A stretch of DNA of 60,000 nt from Membranipora membranacea (lineage: Eukaryota > Bryozoa > Gymnolaemata > Cheilostomatida > Membraniporidae): positions 14,572,001-14,632,000 of the forward strand of contig OU612068.1 in assembly GCA_914767715.1 (NCBI GenBank). Reading direction: 5' to 3'. Below the pieces are notes generated by a model. It saw nothing but the letters and a program-made list of their open reading frames with translations. It searched no databases and was not told the origin of the DNA. The position numbers and the translations under genes were made by a program. This document shows positions 24,440 through 36,800 of this stretch, one piece after another. Position 1 is the first letter of the stretch; every line of letters starts with the position of its first letter.

Positions 24440-25377
24440 ATGGCAACCAAATTGGGAGTTGCCATTCTGTTGGTTCTTGTCGCTATTTTGGGTTTACATG
24501 CCTACGTATATCAAGGGGACAATGAATGTAAGTCAATTTTACATGAATAAAAAATAAACTCTCTTTTCTTCGTATTACCATTTTTCTACTTTAACCATTC
24601 CATACCACCAGTCTCGTTAAAATTTTCTTGAAAAAGGTACCGTACCTGTTTATGTGCAACCATGATTAGAGGCAAGGAGCAAAGTTTCCCCTTACTTTTA
24701 TTCTTTTATGCTGATAGCTGTTATGCAACCATTGTAATAATTCACCTGTCAATTTTTCAGTCTGCAAGTACTTGGAGGCTGGATTTGAGATAAAGAAAAC
24801 AGATGTATGCGAATCTGTCACATGTTTGGGAGAGCGAGAAAGATACGCTGCGGAAGGGTAGGTGACTTTTATTCAGAAAATCTTGTGTCTCCGCTGAATT
24901 TTTTCTCATGATTATGGCATAATCACCACACACACTTACCACAGGTGTAAGTTAGTAGTATTGATCATGAGTTGATGTATTTTTACACATCAATTTAATC
25001 TGATATTCATCTTATTAAATATTAAAGTACTAAATAGTGATTGGTTTCATTCAAGTTGAAGAAAAGGAAGACAAACCAAAACAAATTTTGTTGTTATTGC
25101 AAGGAATAGGCCTGTGTAGCACCTTGACCAAGCCGTAGCCTATGCACAACAAGGTCTGATCCTCACGATTATACTCGCTCTCTTTTTTAGATGTGGTAAA
25201 ATTGGAATCTCGTTAAGTCAAAATCAGACAAACTTGGGCTGCGAAGTGAAAGGCGTAGAAGTATCCCCCTCTACTCTCTACCCCGCCTGCTGTCATAAAT
25301 ACATCGAGTGTCCTGAACCTTTATTGGATATCAGTATAAGTCCTGCTGAGAACTCTACAATCATTGACTTTATATAA
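24440..25377 (+). CDS. SVWC-domain small secreted protein 2
   Basis: Exons 24440-24527, 24761-24857 and 25191-25377 (TAA) give 372 nt or 123 residues. A signal peptide (LGVAILLVLVAILG, cut after HA) is followed by the eight-cysteine SVWC core. It shares CKYL, KTDVCE and VTC with gene 3, then GCGK, LGCEVK and YPACCHKY. After the last Cys it has a 20-residue tail that the other two copies lack. Intron positions and phases match genes 1 and 3 exactly, and the middle exon is again 97 nt, so this is a tandem duplicate. Spacing to gene 1 is about 3 kb. Family knowledge suggests an extracellular, stress- or infection-responsive protein; that role is inferred. Confidence 0.87.
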
Positions 25378-25629
25378 AAAAATGAATTTATTTGACATAT
25401 TCATTTGGTATTTTTTTGTGATTTACTCTCCTCTGTTGAACACTAAACTTTTCCAGTAATAAATAGAAATACTGCTTACTAAATTGCTGACTGGTTGCCG
25501 TGCATAATAGATTATAAAATATGAGACATCAAAAAATATTTCTGTGTTTGTTACAACTGCTAGCTGAATCAGTACCAATATGCTTTTTTTTTGCAGAGCA
25601 CTCAAAAACTTTACCATGAAATTTTGATA

Positions 25630-25805
25630 TAATATATATATATATACATATATATATGTACATATACATATGCATATGCATATGCATATGCATATGCATA
25701 TGCATATGCATATGCATATGCATATGCATATGCATATGCATATACATATACATATACATATATATATACATATACATACATGCATACATAAATACACACA
25801 TAAAT
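25630..25805. repeat. (CATATG)n / (ACATAT)n tract
   Basis: A perfect hexamer run of CATATG spans about 25665-25745, flanked by (ATACAT)n variants. The sequence is self-complementary and alternates pyrimidine and purine, so it could form cruciform or Z-DNA. It lies 300 bases past SVWC gene 2. Confidence 0.95.
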
Positions 25806-26220
25806 ACATACAGAGTGACCCTATCTCAAAAAATTTCCTGTCTATACTACTGTAATAATAGTTGATTAAATTTGTATGAAGTTGTTTTCTTAATGATTTT
25901 CAACCAACTATTACTGTTTTGATTTTGGAAATTTAACCAAACAAAGTACCTAAACAGATCAGAACCTGTACCCTGAAACACTTCAGCATTGCATAGTTCG
26001 CGATCTGAAAACAAACAAAACATGATTTGCAGGAAATTTAAAAGTAAAGTGACATTGAGACTGCCATATTATCTCTGTATCTCTGATTGTAAGAGTCAGT
26101 TTAGTGTTGGTACCTAACGTGTTCCCGACCCTAATAAATAAAATTGAACATGGGTTGTCACATCAAATTCCCTCTGATGGTACTCATGCTAAGCAAATTA
26201 ATTCCCTCCCTATTGACCAG

Positions 26221-28277
26221 TATGGAAATCAGGAGCGACATGCTAAATGCCAAATGCTAAAGGCACAAAAATGCTAAATGCAAAATGCCAAATTGCTCAG
26301 AGGGGACGCAACTCCTCGGTTCAAATGGTGTTGCACTGTTTTGAGTTGAGATTGTCCTACCTCAGGACACAACTTGAATAACTACTGTAAAACCTAATAT
26401 GCTACTGGCCTACTATATTGACGCACTCAGTTTATGACAGCCCCCCTTCCAGTAGTTGCTTCCTCTCATACTATCATACTCAACATCAACTTGATGAAGC
26501 TTGTCAAGACAGACTACATCTCTTAGTTCTATGGTACTCCAACAGGCAGGACAAATATAATCAACGTCCGCTGAACATGTCCGCTGACATGCATAGTATT
26601 ATTGGTTGGTTGGTTCGGTTCGAAAGCTTGAGATAGGTATGAAAGTTCACACCCTGATTTCAACAGAACTGTAATAAAAATGCTCTCCCTTTTATAATAC
26701 CCTAAAACCCAGCAGCCTGCTATTTCAACAATATGATTTGATGCTTAAACTGCACTGTCAGTTTCAGGCGGTTATGGCCCGATCCCTGAAGAGGATGTGG
26801 TTTCTGATATCCCATTAAGGTGCTAGGATGTGCCGTGATATGGGTATTTTGAGTTATTCACATCTGACCATACCTGAACTGACCTGGCTTAGTTGGCATA
26901 TCTCCTAATTTTTGTACCTGATCTGACCTGGGCTGATCTGACCCACTTCTTAACCCTCGGACAACTGGGAAGAAAGCTTAGTGTTAGGGAATGTGATATA
27001 TACTTTGTATCTTTCCCTTCTGAGGTGGTATAGTGGCTTGAGACCATGATCTCCTTACCCGCTATTATGTGATAAATTAGTATCATCCACAACTGGGGTG
27101 GTATATAAATATTGGTGATCTTATTTCTGCTATCTGCTATAACTTGATAACATAGCATCATCCACTACTCAGATGGTATATAGATTGTTTGATGCAGATC
27201 AGCCGTCTGCTAAATTGCTATGTGAGATGCCTTTGGATCTCCGCTTATAAGGGTTTGCTTAAATCATCAAATGCAAATTAACAATTGTTTTACGTATACA
27301 GTGAAAAATACAAGGGCCCTAGGCAACATAGCCACTGTCATTATAAAACGACCAGGGTGTTTGGGACCAAAATCCAAACTCCCTGGTCCTACACATGATA
27401 TATATATTCGAATTGCTGCACATATATGGTGCACATATTATATGAATATAATAACCGCGCAATTGAAAGTCTTATCTGCAATAAATCCGCATAATGAGTT
27501 GGACTACACAGATACCCCCCATACCCCAAATCCTTATTATAGGTTTTAATTGCAAAATATTTGTCTAATTTCTATATGGCCATCTCCGTCTGAAACTTGA
27601 AGTAAGGCAACATAAACACATATCAGCCTTGGATAGCATTTAGCAAAGTCTCGAGGGGGGGGGGGGTGAGAAGAGGGCCTGGCAACAACGAACTCTACCT
27701 AAGATTTGAATTGTATTACATTTGTTCAGTTTATAACAGACACATAGACTTATCATACTCCCTAGACAGGACAAACTTATGGTAAGGCTTCACTGATAAA
27801 AATATGACTGTGCTGCATTGTGCTAGCAGGCAACACTCCAGAGTACCTGACTGGTTCGAGTTAATTAATGTATGAATTATGAAGGTTTAAAAGAGTATGA
27901 AGACAATGCAAACTGTGCTGTACATCATCAATATATTGCATGTGAAAGTCTGGTCCGTTGTGGCATTAGCAGGTTGTCAGAAATAAGAAAGCTTTGACTA
28001 TGATAGGGGTATGACCATAGATTTAGTAACAGTAAAAACTGTTTTTTAAATCTATGGGTAAACCCTTTTCACAAACCCATAACAGTGGCCTGCATTGAAT
28101 AGATGAATGGCAATTGACAAATAGAGCTTGCATTTTTGTAGGATAACAAACATGATAACATAGGATAATCATTTCTCATCTGGATCAAGGGATTTGTGTC
28201 CCCTCTGTGCAATTTAGCATTTGGCATTTTCGTGCCTTTAGCATTTGGCATTTAGCATGTCGCTCCTGATTTCCATA
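26221..28277. mobile_element. 2.06-kb inverted-repeat element flanked by GACCAG
   Basis: The arms at 26221-26310 and 28195-28277 are inverted copies about 85 bases long, beginning tatggaaatcaggagcgaca and rich in ATGCTAAATGCCAAATG words. The direct repeat GACCAG abuts both outer ends (26215-26220, 28278-28283), as expected of a 6-base target duplication. No transposase motif was found inside, so it looks non-autonomous. Confidence 0.65.
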
Positions 28278-28544
28278 GACCAGAGATATATGTATACAAT
28301 GCAATAGTATATCACATGATCAGTGGCTGCTGAGGAGGCAGGAGGAGGAGAGGATTGTCATCCTTTTCCTCAGTTATCAAAGTATGATGGTGGAATGGTT
28401 ATAGTTGGTGGGACTGGGAATATTGCTCCTATTGATTTATGAGGGGACAGTTTGAGCTTTGTTATTAATAAGCGCATGGCCATTGACTACGGAATACCCA
28501 TAGGCCATAACTCATCATTCAAACACACCAAACTTAAGCCAGTG

Positions 28545-28615
28545 GGAGCTTTCGAAGTTGATTGTTCCAGCCCTCAACACCCTCGGGTGTATACCTCTTC
28601 TGTGTACTCGTCTTC
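28545..28615 (+). mobile_element. SINE family C, 3' body fragment
   Basis: gggagctttcgaagttgatt followed by caacaccctcgggtgtatac matches the body of the fuller copy at 28.86-29.02 kb. Confidence 0.6.
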
Positions 28616-28861
28616 TGACTGACTCATAGAAAGATATGTGACATCATGCAAAGAGATGCTGACAAGCTGGAAAGACAGCTAAAACTCACAACAAGGGGTC
28701 CCAGCAATGGGTTATGTAAGGCCAACAACCCTAACACGTACGCTGTGTTGCGTAGGGTGGCGATCGTGGAGTGGACTGTGCTATGAGGCGAGATATCACA
28801 ACTCATGAAAACGAATAGCGGGCGTGCTAATTAGCACCATCAACCAATTCTTTTTATGGGG

Positions 28862-29025
28862 ATGGTGAGATGGCGCAATAGGTTAGCGCACTTGCTATTC
28901 ACTGCCAGGTGATTGTTTCCGCAGGAGTTGTGGGTTCAATTCAAGTCCCATTAGCTAGGGGAGCTTTCAAAGTTAAATATTCCACCCCCCAGCACCCTCG
29001 GGTGTGTACCTCTTCTGTCATAAAG
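28862..29025 (+). mobile_element. tRNA-derived SINE, family C
   Basis: An A box (gatggcgcaataggttagcg) and a B box (gtgggttcaattcaagtccc) are followed by a body with cagcaccctcgggtgtgtac. A further head fragment occurs at 32640-32690 (gcttgctattcactgccagg is shared). Confidence 0.7.
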
Positions 29026-29029
29026 CGCA

Positions 29030-30330
29030 TAATCCGATACATAGTAATAACTTATACATGATTTAATGGTGGGAGACTTTTTGAGCAGAGTGTGGCCGCC
29101 TCATATACAACTATGTAACCGGATATTTTTAGTTGTGAAAACCATAAGGATAAGATTTAGGCAAGAAACTTTCCATAAATATTTATATACTCTGGAACTG
29201 TATAATATGCCACACTTACCAACAACCACAGCCTCTCTCAAGTTACACAAGAAATGTAAGCCTGGTCAACAAACAAAAAGTGTGATCATGTCTAAATAAC
29301 ATGTAAATTTAATTTATTAATATATGGAATGAATCTACATGATTTTTTAACCTGATCACAATAATCTTATCCGCATCAAATCTTTCTGAGATGTTCTCAA
29401 ATTACATGCTACTGCAAACTTCTAAAACAGATTAAACAACTTCAGCACCTCCGTCTGAACAATGAACATATTCTGAGATCTTATGTCTGACCAAACCAAC
29501 CTTGATACCAAATATTTTGTTTCAGCTGCCAAAAAATATTTCACCATTTACTTCATCAAATTTCCAAACGTTAGTACTAGCTTGAACAGGATAGACTAGT
29601 CATTTGAGTGAATGTTTGAATAAGAATATTCTTGGTCGAGAGGCATTTATGTGTGAATAGACTGAAATAACGAGACGAATGCTGAAATGAGTAATTTTGA
29701 TACTGAAATAGTGTGAAATCTTTATTATTTTTTCTCAACATAATTCGTAAAATATCCTCAGTAGATGAAATAATTGTATAAACCCTTTGCACTATCACAG
29801 AGTAAGGATGCAGTCATGTAGCTCTATGCTCTTTGCCAGAGTATGTAGCTGGTACCATAGTGTGACAAGCTGAAGCATCTTGGCAAACTAATTGGCAAAC
29901 TTTTGCAAGATGACAAAAAGAGCATATAAAAGCCATCATTAATTATACTGCAGCAAGCTAATTAATCATTGTAGACAAAAAAGAATGATGAGAGCGTCTA
30001 TTTTAAATCTCCCCCCCCCCCCCCCCCGGACGTAAAACTGCTTGCAACACCTCCGCAATCCTTCCCCTGTAAGAAGGAGATCTAAAAATCTAGTTAAAAA
30101 TGCATAACTTTAGGTGTCATAAGTTAATTTATAACATGATGTAAATTTTGACACATACCGGATTTCACCAGTTCCTCCCATATATCAGATACGTTCGTAC
30201 CAAGGTTTCATAATAATAGCGTGTTAGTAACCCAAAGTATAGCTGCTTGCGTCATTTGGTGGTAAAGATAAAAAACTGCAAGATACAAGCCCCGTTTCTC
30301 TCCTTTGCTCACGCACCACTGCTTTTCTGC
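29030..30330. other. Intergenic with a poly(C) run
   Basis: No gene was recognised. It contains half of the CACAGAGTAAGGAT palindrome (29797-29810) and a C run at 30011-30027. The promoter of SVWC gene 3 begins at its end. Confidence 0.5.
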
Positions 30331-30334
30331 AGGG

Positions 30335-30342
30335 TATATAAG
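30335..30342 (+). promoter_or_regulatory. TATA box of SVWC gene 3
   Basis: tatataag lies 94 bases upstream of the start codon. Confidence 0.7.
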
Positions 30343-30428
30343 TGAGATTCAAAATTATAATCAAGTCACCGATCATCAAAGACTACTGTACTAATTGTCA
30401 CATCACAGCAGAAGAGCAGAAGAACAGA

Positions 30429-31549
30429 ATGGGGCTTAACAAATTAAATCTAACCGTTCTTCTTCTTGTTGCAATCTCAGGACTGAACGCTTTCACATAC
30501 AGAGGGACGAATGAATGTAAGTTAACATCATGAGCATTGCTCATAAACCTTAGGATTGCAATTTATCTGGTGCCGCATGCCATGCATAGCCATATCTTTA
30601 AAACTTTATTTATTGGCATAACTTTCATTCAATAAGAAAACCGAACACTTTCTTAAACCTATAACCTTATTTGCCTGCCAACAAACAACTTCAAGAATGC
30701 TATATTTCATCAATTATAGTTTGCAAATATCTTCCTACGGGCTACTCTATACTCAAGACAGATGTATGCGAAGAAGTAACTTGTCAAGGCAGCGGAGAGT
30801 CTTACGATGGAGCTGGGTAAGTTACGATTCATCAGTTCATTAGCATACTTTCTCTCATGAGTTGGTTGTCGATGTACATCCTTTTTGCAATGAGAATTTT
30901 TACAACTTGAGACAGGGCACTCTGATAATTTAGATAATAACACTGGAGAAGCACAACTCAATATTATCAAGGTTTTATTTCTATTATTTTACATTTCATT
31001 GGTTTTTTTGGCATTGTGCTACAGATACCAATTTACCATCGGGATGAAATGCCGAAAAAAACTTATTGGAATTTACCTAGCAAACAGCTAACAAAGCAAA
31101 TAGGTCCCTTGATCACACAAAATCATCAACTTCTGAAAAGCTTCCCCAAAGTCAGCTTCATATGTGAAAAAACTTGTCAGCTTCACTTTTTCATCTTCAC
31201 AGCACACTTATGCTGTTTCAGTCACTGTGCATTCATTTCACCAGTGATCAGTACACTTGTGATTTGCCACCGGCTTCTCTGGGGAGGCAACTTTGAATTC
31301 AAGCAAAATGTATCAGGTCAGGTTTGCCATGTGTTGTGAACACATAGGTAATGGCAATTCTAGCTTAATAATCATTTGATCAATTCCATTCTTCTTTTAT
31401 CAAGGTGCGGAATAGCCTTCATACAATTGTCACCTGAGCAGATTAAACAAGGCTGTGTTGTCAAACAGGTAGAGATATCTGCCGCTAGCCTATATCCAGA
31501 GTGTTGTCGAAAGTTTGTTTCGTGCCCAGAAGATAAGCAACATAACTAG
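30429..31549 (+). CDS. SVWC-domain small secreted protein 3
   Basis: Exons 30429-30516, 30720-30816 and 31405-31549 (TAG) give 330 nt or 109 residues. The signal peptide has the core LTVLLLVAISG and a likely cut after NA. The eight-cysteine SVWC domain includes CKYLPTGYS, KTDVCEEVTC, GCGIAF, QGCVVK and YPECCRKF. It is closer to gene 2 than to gene 1 (shared CKYL, KTDVCE, VTC). Exon lengths and phases mirror the other two copies. An in-frame ATG at 30342 would add residues without a signal core, so 30429 was chosen. Confidence 0.87.
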
Positions 31550-31893
31550 AAGGGCCACACACAAAGGTCAACCTGTTAAATGTCAATACAACTCGCAACA
31601 TATTATAGCTTTGATCACACAACTAGAGGGATCACCCACTAAGGTAATACTGTCACCTGTCACCTGTCACAACATCACTATGACCGTACAACTACAGAGA
31701 CCACACACAAAGGTAAACATGTTTAACTGGATTCTTCTAAGATTAGCCCTGCAGAAGCATTGGATTTCTCAACTGATTTGTTTTTCTTACCATGTTCAAT
31801 TGTCAATCTTTGTTATCAAGGACACAGTATATATTCAACACAGTATATTTTTATTGTCAAATTCTTTTACTTATCCTGATAGCGTGAATTATA

Positions 31894-31899
31894 AATAAA
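31894..31899 (+). terminator. Poly(A) signal, SVWC gene 3
   Basis: AATAAA lies about 345 bases after the stop codon, the first good match on this strand. Confidence 0.5.
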
Positions 31900-31904
31900 G
31901 TTTT

Positions 31905-33865
31905 AATGCCGATATGTAAAATAAATGTTGATTCGATATAAAAATTTCCCATCACCGGCGATTCAAAGTGAGGCTGATAATCTTCATTGATTTGTCTTCC
32001 TGATCAACTAGCAAAAAGGTTTCCTCTGACAACTAAATTAGGAAAAAGCCCCAATGGCACTGGCAGTAAATTACATGCAATTTAAAAAAAATGATTTCCT
32101 CTTTTGGGATTTGAAATATATATAAATGATTGATGATAATTTAGCAAAATTTCTCTAATATGATATGATAATAAATTATTGATATCACTTGGATGAGTTG
32201 AGCAAGTTGAAGAAAATTGATAAAAAAAAACAAACGTGGATTTTATGGAGATATTATGAAACACCTACATTATCGGAAATATAATTATAATCTTACCTTT
32301 GCTTGATTAGATCGATTGTTAGGAGTAAAGTAACCAACGGGAAATTTTTGGTATGACTGATGCTTCTCATGATGTACAGACCAAATAAGATACAATCAAG
32401 TTCTCTTATATATAAAACAAAACCTGGGCTAAGAATATCATCTGTTAATATATGTAAGCCTCAATTCTTCAAGCTATCTGCAAAATAATATTGCCTCTAC
32501 TTACTTTCAAGTTAAGTTAAGGGCTCCCATCATGTTTGATTTGTAATTACAGCTGAGCTCTATTACTGGACAAAACACAAAAGGGGACGCAACGACCTTG
32601 TTGCGTTTGTTTGGCTCAAACTACTACATCATATCATGACAAGATGGTGCCGCAAATTAGCGGCTTGCTATTCACTGCCAGGCAACTCAGTGTCTGGGAA
32701 CCTTCTTAATTGATTGTTCACTATGCATCTCCATACTCCATCTCCTACGCAATCCATCATACGATTGAGGAAGATGAAATCCTTTGCTTTGCCGTTAAGG
32801 TCGCTGTGTCAGATTTCTACTGAACCCGTATGTTTGTTCGTATTTACGCATCTTTACGAGGTATTCCAGGATCGACCATGGCCTGATGATGACTCTCCTC
32901 TTCATCTGTCAGCACACCACCAGCTAGAATACAGAAATTACTGAGAAAACTAAGTAATTGATGCAATACTACCTTGGAGAGCAAGAGGCGATTTCAAAGA
33001 TTTTGAGCATTCATTATTTTGGCTGTTGGTAATGGAGGTTAGTCTAAATCCTAAGTATGCGTGACCATCCCCGTTACTTCTCACATTCTCATCTTGCGTG
33101 GCATCTGATGCTTATAAACAATATTGCTTGGGCAAATCATGAATCAGATTCCGTAACAACTTCGGGAATCTCTATTGCCCTGGGCTAGTTTGTATATTGG
33201 CAGAGTTAAACCTTACAAAACCAATGGTTCCCATGCCATATAGCTTGCTTGAATATATTATGCTATATTTGTAAAGATTTATCAAGCAGAGGACTGAAAT
33301 TCAAATTCATAAGCACACTTGAAATTATGCAGATACAGTTAGATTGGTGACAGTTTATTTTGGTAATGGTGAACTTTGGCAAAGTACCGCTTTTGCCAAC
33401 CCCCACATTTTCTCATTTATGACATATAGTTTAAATTAAAATATTCAGCTATTATTGTAACCATCATTTTACCAAACGTAGCACTGGAATTCAATTTTAT
33501 AACGAAACTTATAATTATGCAGATACAGCAAACACAAAAACATGTACCGACTGGTACATACAAATGATACATACACGGGGACATTATTTTAATCCACCAT
33601 TTAGCACCTCATCTCAACTTTTGACCATTGGTAGATGTGCCAGTGATGGTAAAGTTCTGCAAACTTTTAACATAATGGTCCTGTCCGATCACCATCAGAC
33701 ACAACGATCATAGCATGTCGTAGGATGTTAAAAATTATCTGCATAATGCAAGGTGTAAAAAATGTGATGAAAATTTGGTATTGATAAGAAACACCTTCAA
33801 AAGCAGGCAACATAAGTTTTAGCCAAATAACTTCAGTTTTCAGCGCCATAACGTTTACAGGAGAC
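31905..33865. other. Intergenic; diverged repeats only
   Basis: It holds a SINE family C head fragment (32640-32690) and a diverged tandem duplication. In the latter, gactgaaattcaaattcata with gaaattatgcagatacag at 33292-33340 recurs as cactggaattcaa with taattatgcagatacag at 33481-33530, a period of about 188 bases. No gene was recognised. Confidence 0.5.
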
Positions 33866-33867
33866 TA

Positions 33868-36800
33868 TTACATGAATCTCCCACGAGGACAATCCATAAC
33901 GGTGATGCTCATCAAGCAGAGAAAACTAGTGAGCAAACTTAAAACAATATTACCTGCTTGGGTGCCATGCACTGTAGACTCAGTTCTTGGCTCATGAAGG
34001 TCGTCAGGTACGGGGCTACCAGTACAACCCCCATTCTTATGAATATACTGGATCAACCTGAAAGTTAAATCACAAGTTGAAAGCTCTGGAACTTGAGTCT
34101 TGTAATCGGAAAATTTAATTTGGCAGAAAATTAATTTTCAATTTGACATTAAATTTACCGACAGGTACATTAAACAAAAGGTGTCTATTTTAGGATATGG
34201 CTGGCTTTGTATTTTCAATTGACTTTTGGGGACAACCTTTCATTTGCAGACTGTTTTTCTTTGTGTAAATGACGTGATGGATAACGATCTTTCATATGTC
34301 AGTAAGAGGAAGAACTAGAGACATAACACAACACAAGTTCATCACCTTTATCATTAAGAGATATTTATAGTTATTATGGTGGCACAAGGTGAATCTGATG
34401 AGCTAATTATCACTTTTTTATGTACTGTAACAATTTTTTTATATAAGCTGACATTGACGTATCCATATTTGATGCATCACATCAATCATTTTCCTTCAAG
34501 ATTATCATTAAAAATAAAACTTGGTGCCCTTTATAAGCAGTCCGGACCTAAGGATATCACTGCACAGATTCTAAAAGACTTCGGAAGGATCACAGCAATA
34601 TATAGTCTGGCAGCTAGTTCTGCATTAGATATGCAATGTGTTCACATTTAGAAAAGTCAGAGCACTTCTTGGTAAAAATAATGTGAAGCGCTGGTACGGC
34701 ACTAGACCTCGACACCTCATAGATGAGAAGGGGAGACAATTTCTAACACTAAACATAATTTTTACCAAGAAGTGCTTGGAGTTTTCTAAGTGGGAAAATA
34801 TTGTGTAACTAATGCAGAACTAGCTGCCTGACTATGTATTGCTGTGATCCTGATGAAGTCTTTAATAGTTTAATATCTTAATAGTTACATAATGACATCC
34901 GAACACCACATCACAGAGTAATGATATATCCTTACTCTGTGACAGTATACCTAGCTTGTCCCTCTTTTCTGTGATGGGCTTACGGTTCAACATATGCATA
35001 TGCACAGATGGCAAAAAGTTGTTCCACTCGTGCCAAATATTATTCAAATAAAAGTAATATATTTTAAATAATAAAATAAATTAAAAAAATCCCACAATGC
35101 AACAGGTACCTCCAATCTCAGGGAGATCAGATAAAAATCATTATGATATCGCTGACCTGAACTCAATAGGAAATCCGGATAATTGCATTGTTAGATATTC
35201 ATTTCCATGACCAATTGTTCTATCTAAGGAGTTGGAGAGCGTGATTCCTTGTTCTAACAAAGTCAATATACAAGTTTGTTGGGAACTGGCGATAATTTTT
35301 TCCATCAAGTATAGAGTTTCCCCCCTCCCTCCCTACATTATATGTAACATTTTAGCAACATTATTTCTACATCTCAAAAAGATTTAACTACTAAAAATAT
35401 TTCTACAAATATTTGCGAGTGATATGACTAACCTTCTCCAGTTCTCATCCTGACAGAGGATATAAGGATTACCGATAACAATCAGCAGCGCTTTAGCTCT
35501 GGTCACAGCTACATTAAATCTCTAAAACAAACACAAGCAGGCCATATAAGTGAGTATGGAATATTTTGAGCTTACTCCATAAAGGTTAAAAATCAAATGT
35601 GATACTCTTTTGCAGGCTCAAGTCAAAGCTGCTGCAGATGGCATACCATACTCGTTGCTCTTCTTTTGAAATCAAGACAACGACTTCCGTGTCACTTTTT
35701 TATTTTGACATTCCTAAGGAAGACCGAGATTTGCAACAGAACATGGTGTTGATAGAAGAATCATACCTTAGGGTTTCCCACAAATCCCAGATTGAAGTCT
35801 TTGTCATGTGTAAGGTACACATCCTGACTTCTCACAGTACTAATAATGATGATCTCTCGCTCCTGACCCTGAAACTTCTCTACAGATCCGACAGATATAT
35901 TTTCATACTTCTTATACATACTCTCCATAACGCTGGTACCTCGCTGAAGTCTTTTCAGCTCTTCTCTAATTTTTGTCACCTGTTTTTTTTATAAACATAT
36001 TATAACCCATGGCTACAGACAGCATAACGCTTGTACTAGCAGATGTAGCTGTTATAGATGTTCAACAAGATATCCTGGCCCTAGAGATAGTTGCTAAGTG
36101 CCCTAAATTGCCATACGTGCTGCCATAAACTGACAAGTATGTATCATACAGAGCTTTATTAAACAGATACACTTTAACCGTTTAGCTGCACTTTGTCATC
36201 AAAATCAATCCAAATGAGACTTAGGTCTATTTTGATTTGGAACCAATTCACAGCATGGCGCGGATTTCTTCACTAATTTCTGCGTATGAGGGATGTTGAT
36301 CAATCAACTAGGGATTCAAGCACCTAAAATTTGTAAGCACACCTGTCTATGATAAGGAGAGATAATTCCTATGTCAGCAGCCAGCACTCTCGGTGATTTG
36401 ATATCCATTACATTTTGCACATATTGCTTGATCTCTGCTATTTCATCCAAGTTGAAGAATGATGGGGAGTTAGCTTCCTGCAGCTCTTGTCCAATCGTCC
36501 CATGAAAGATCAGAGGGAAATTCTTTTCTGGTAATCCCTAGGAGCAAGATTATCACAATACATGCAACAAGGGATATGGTTATTCAACAGTGTCAATTCT
36601 TGTTGAATAAGACTCAATTGCATCATGCTTGTCAAAGAACAATATGGCTAAGCAAGAGCGAGATTGACAATTGAACAGCAATATATTTAGTTAACTGATC
36701 ATGGAATATGGTTCTCAAACAATGTCGATATGGCGGGGTAGGATGAGTACTGGCCATGGTATGAGAAAGTGCAGGGGCAAGCATCTTGGGTAAAGATGGT

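Noticed and set aside
25423-25865. Open frames with MHMHMH or ICICIC repeats
   Set aside because: They are translations of the (CATATG)n tract, with no coding support.
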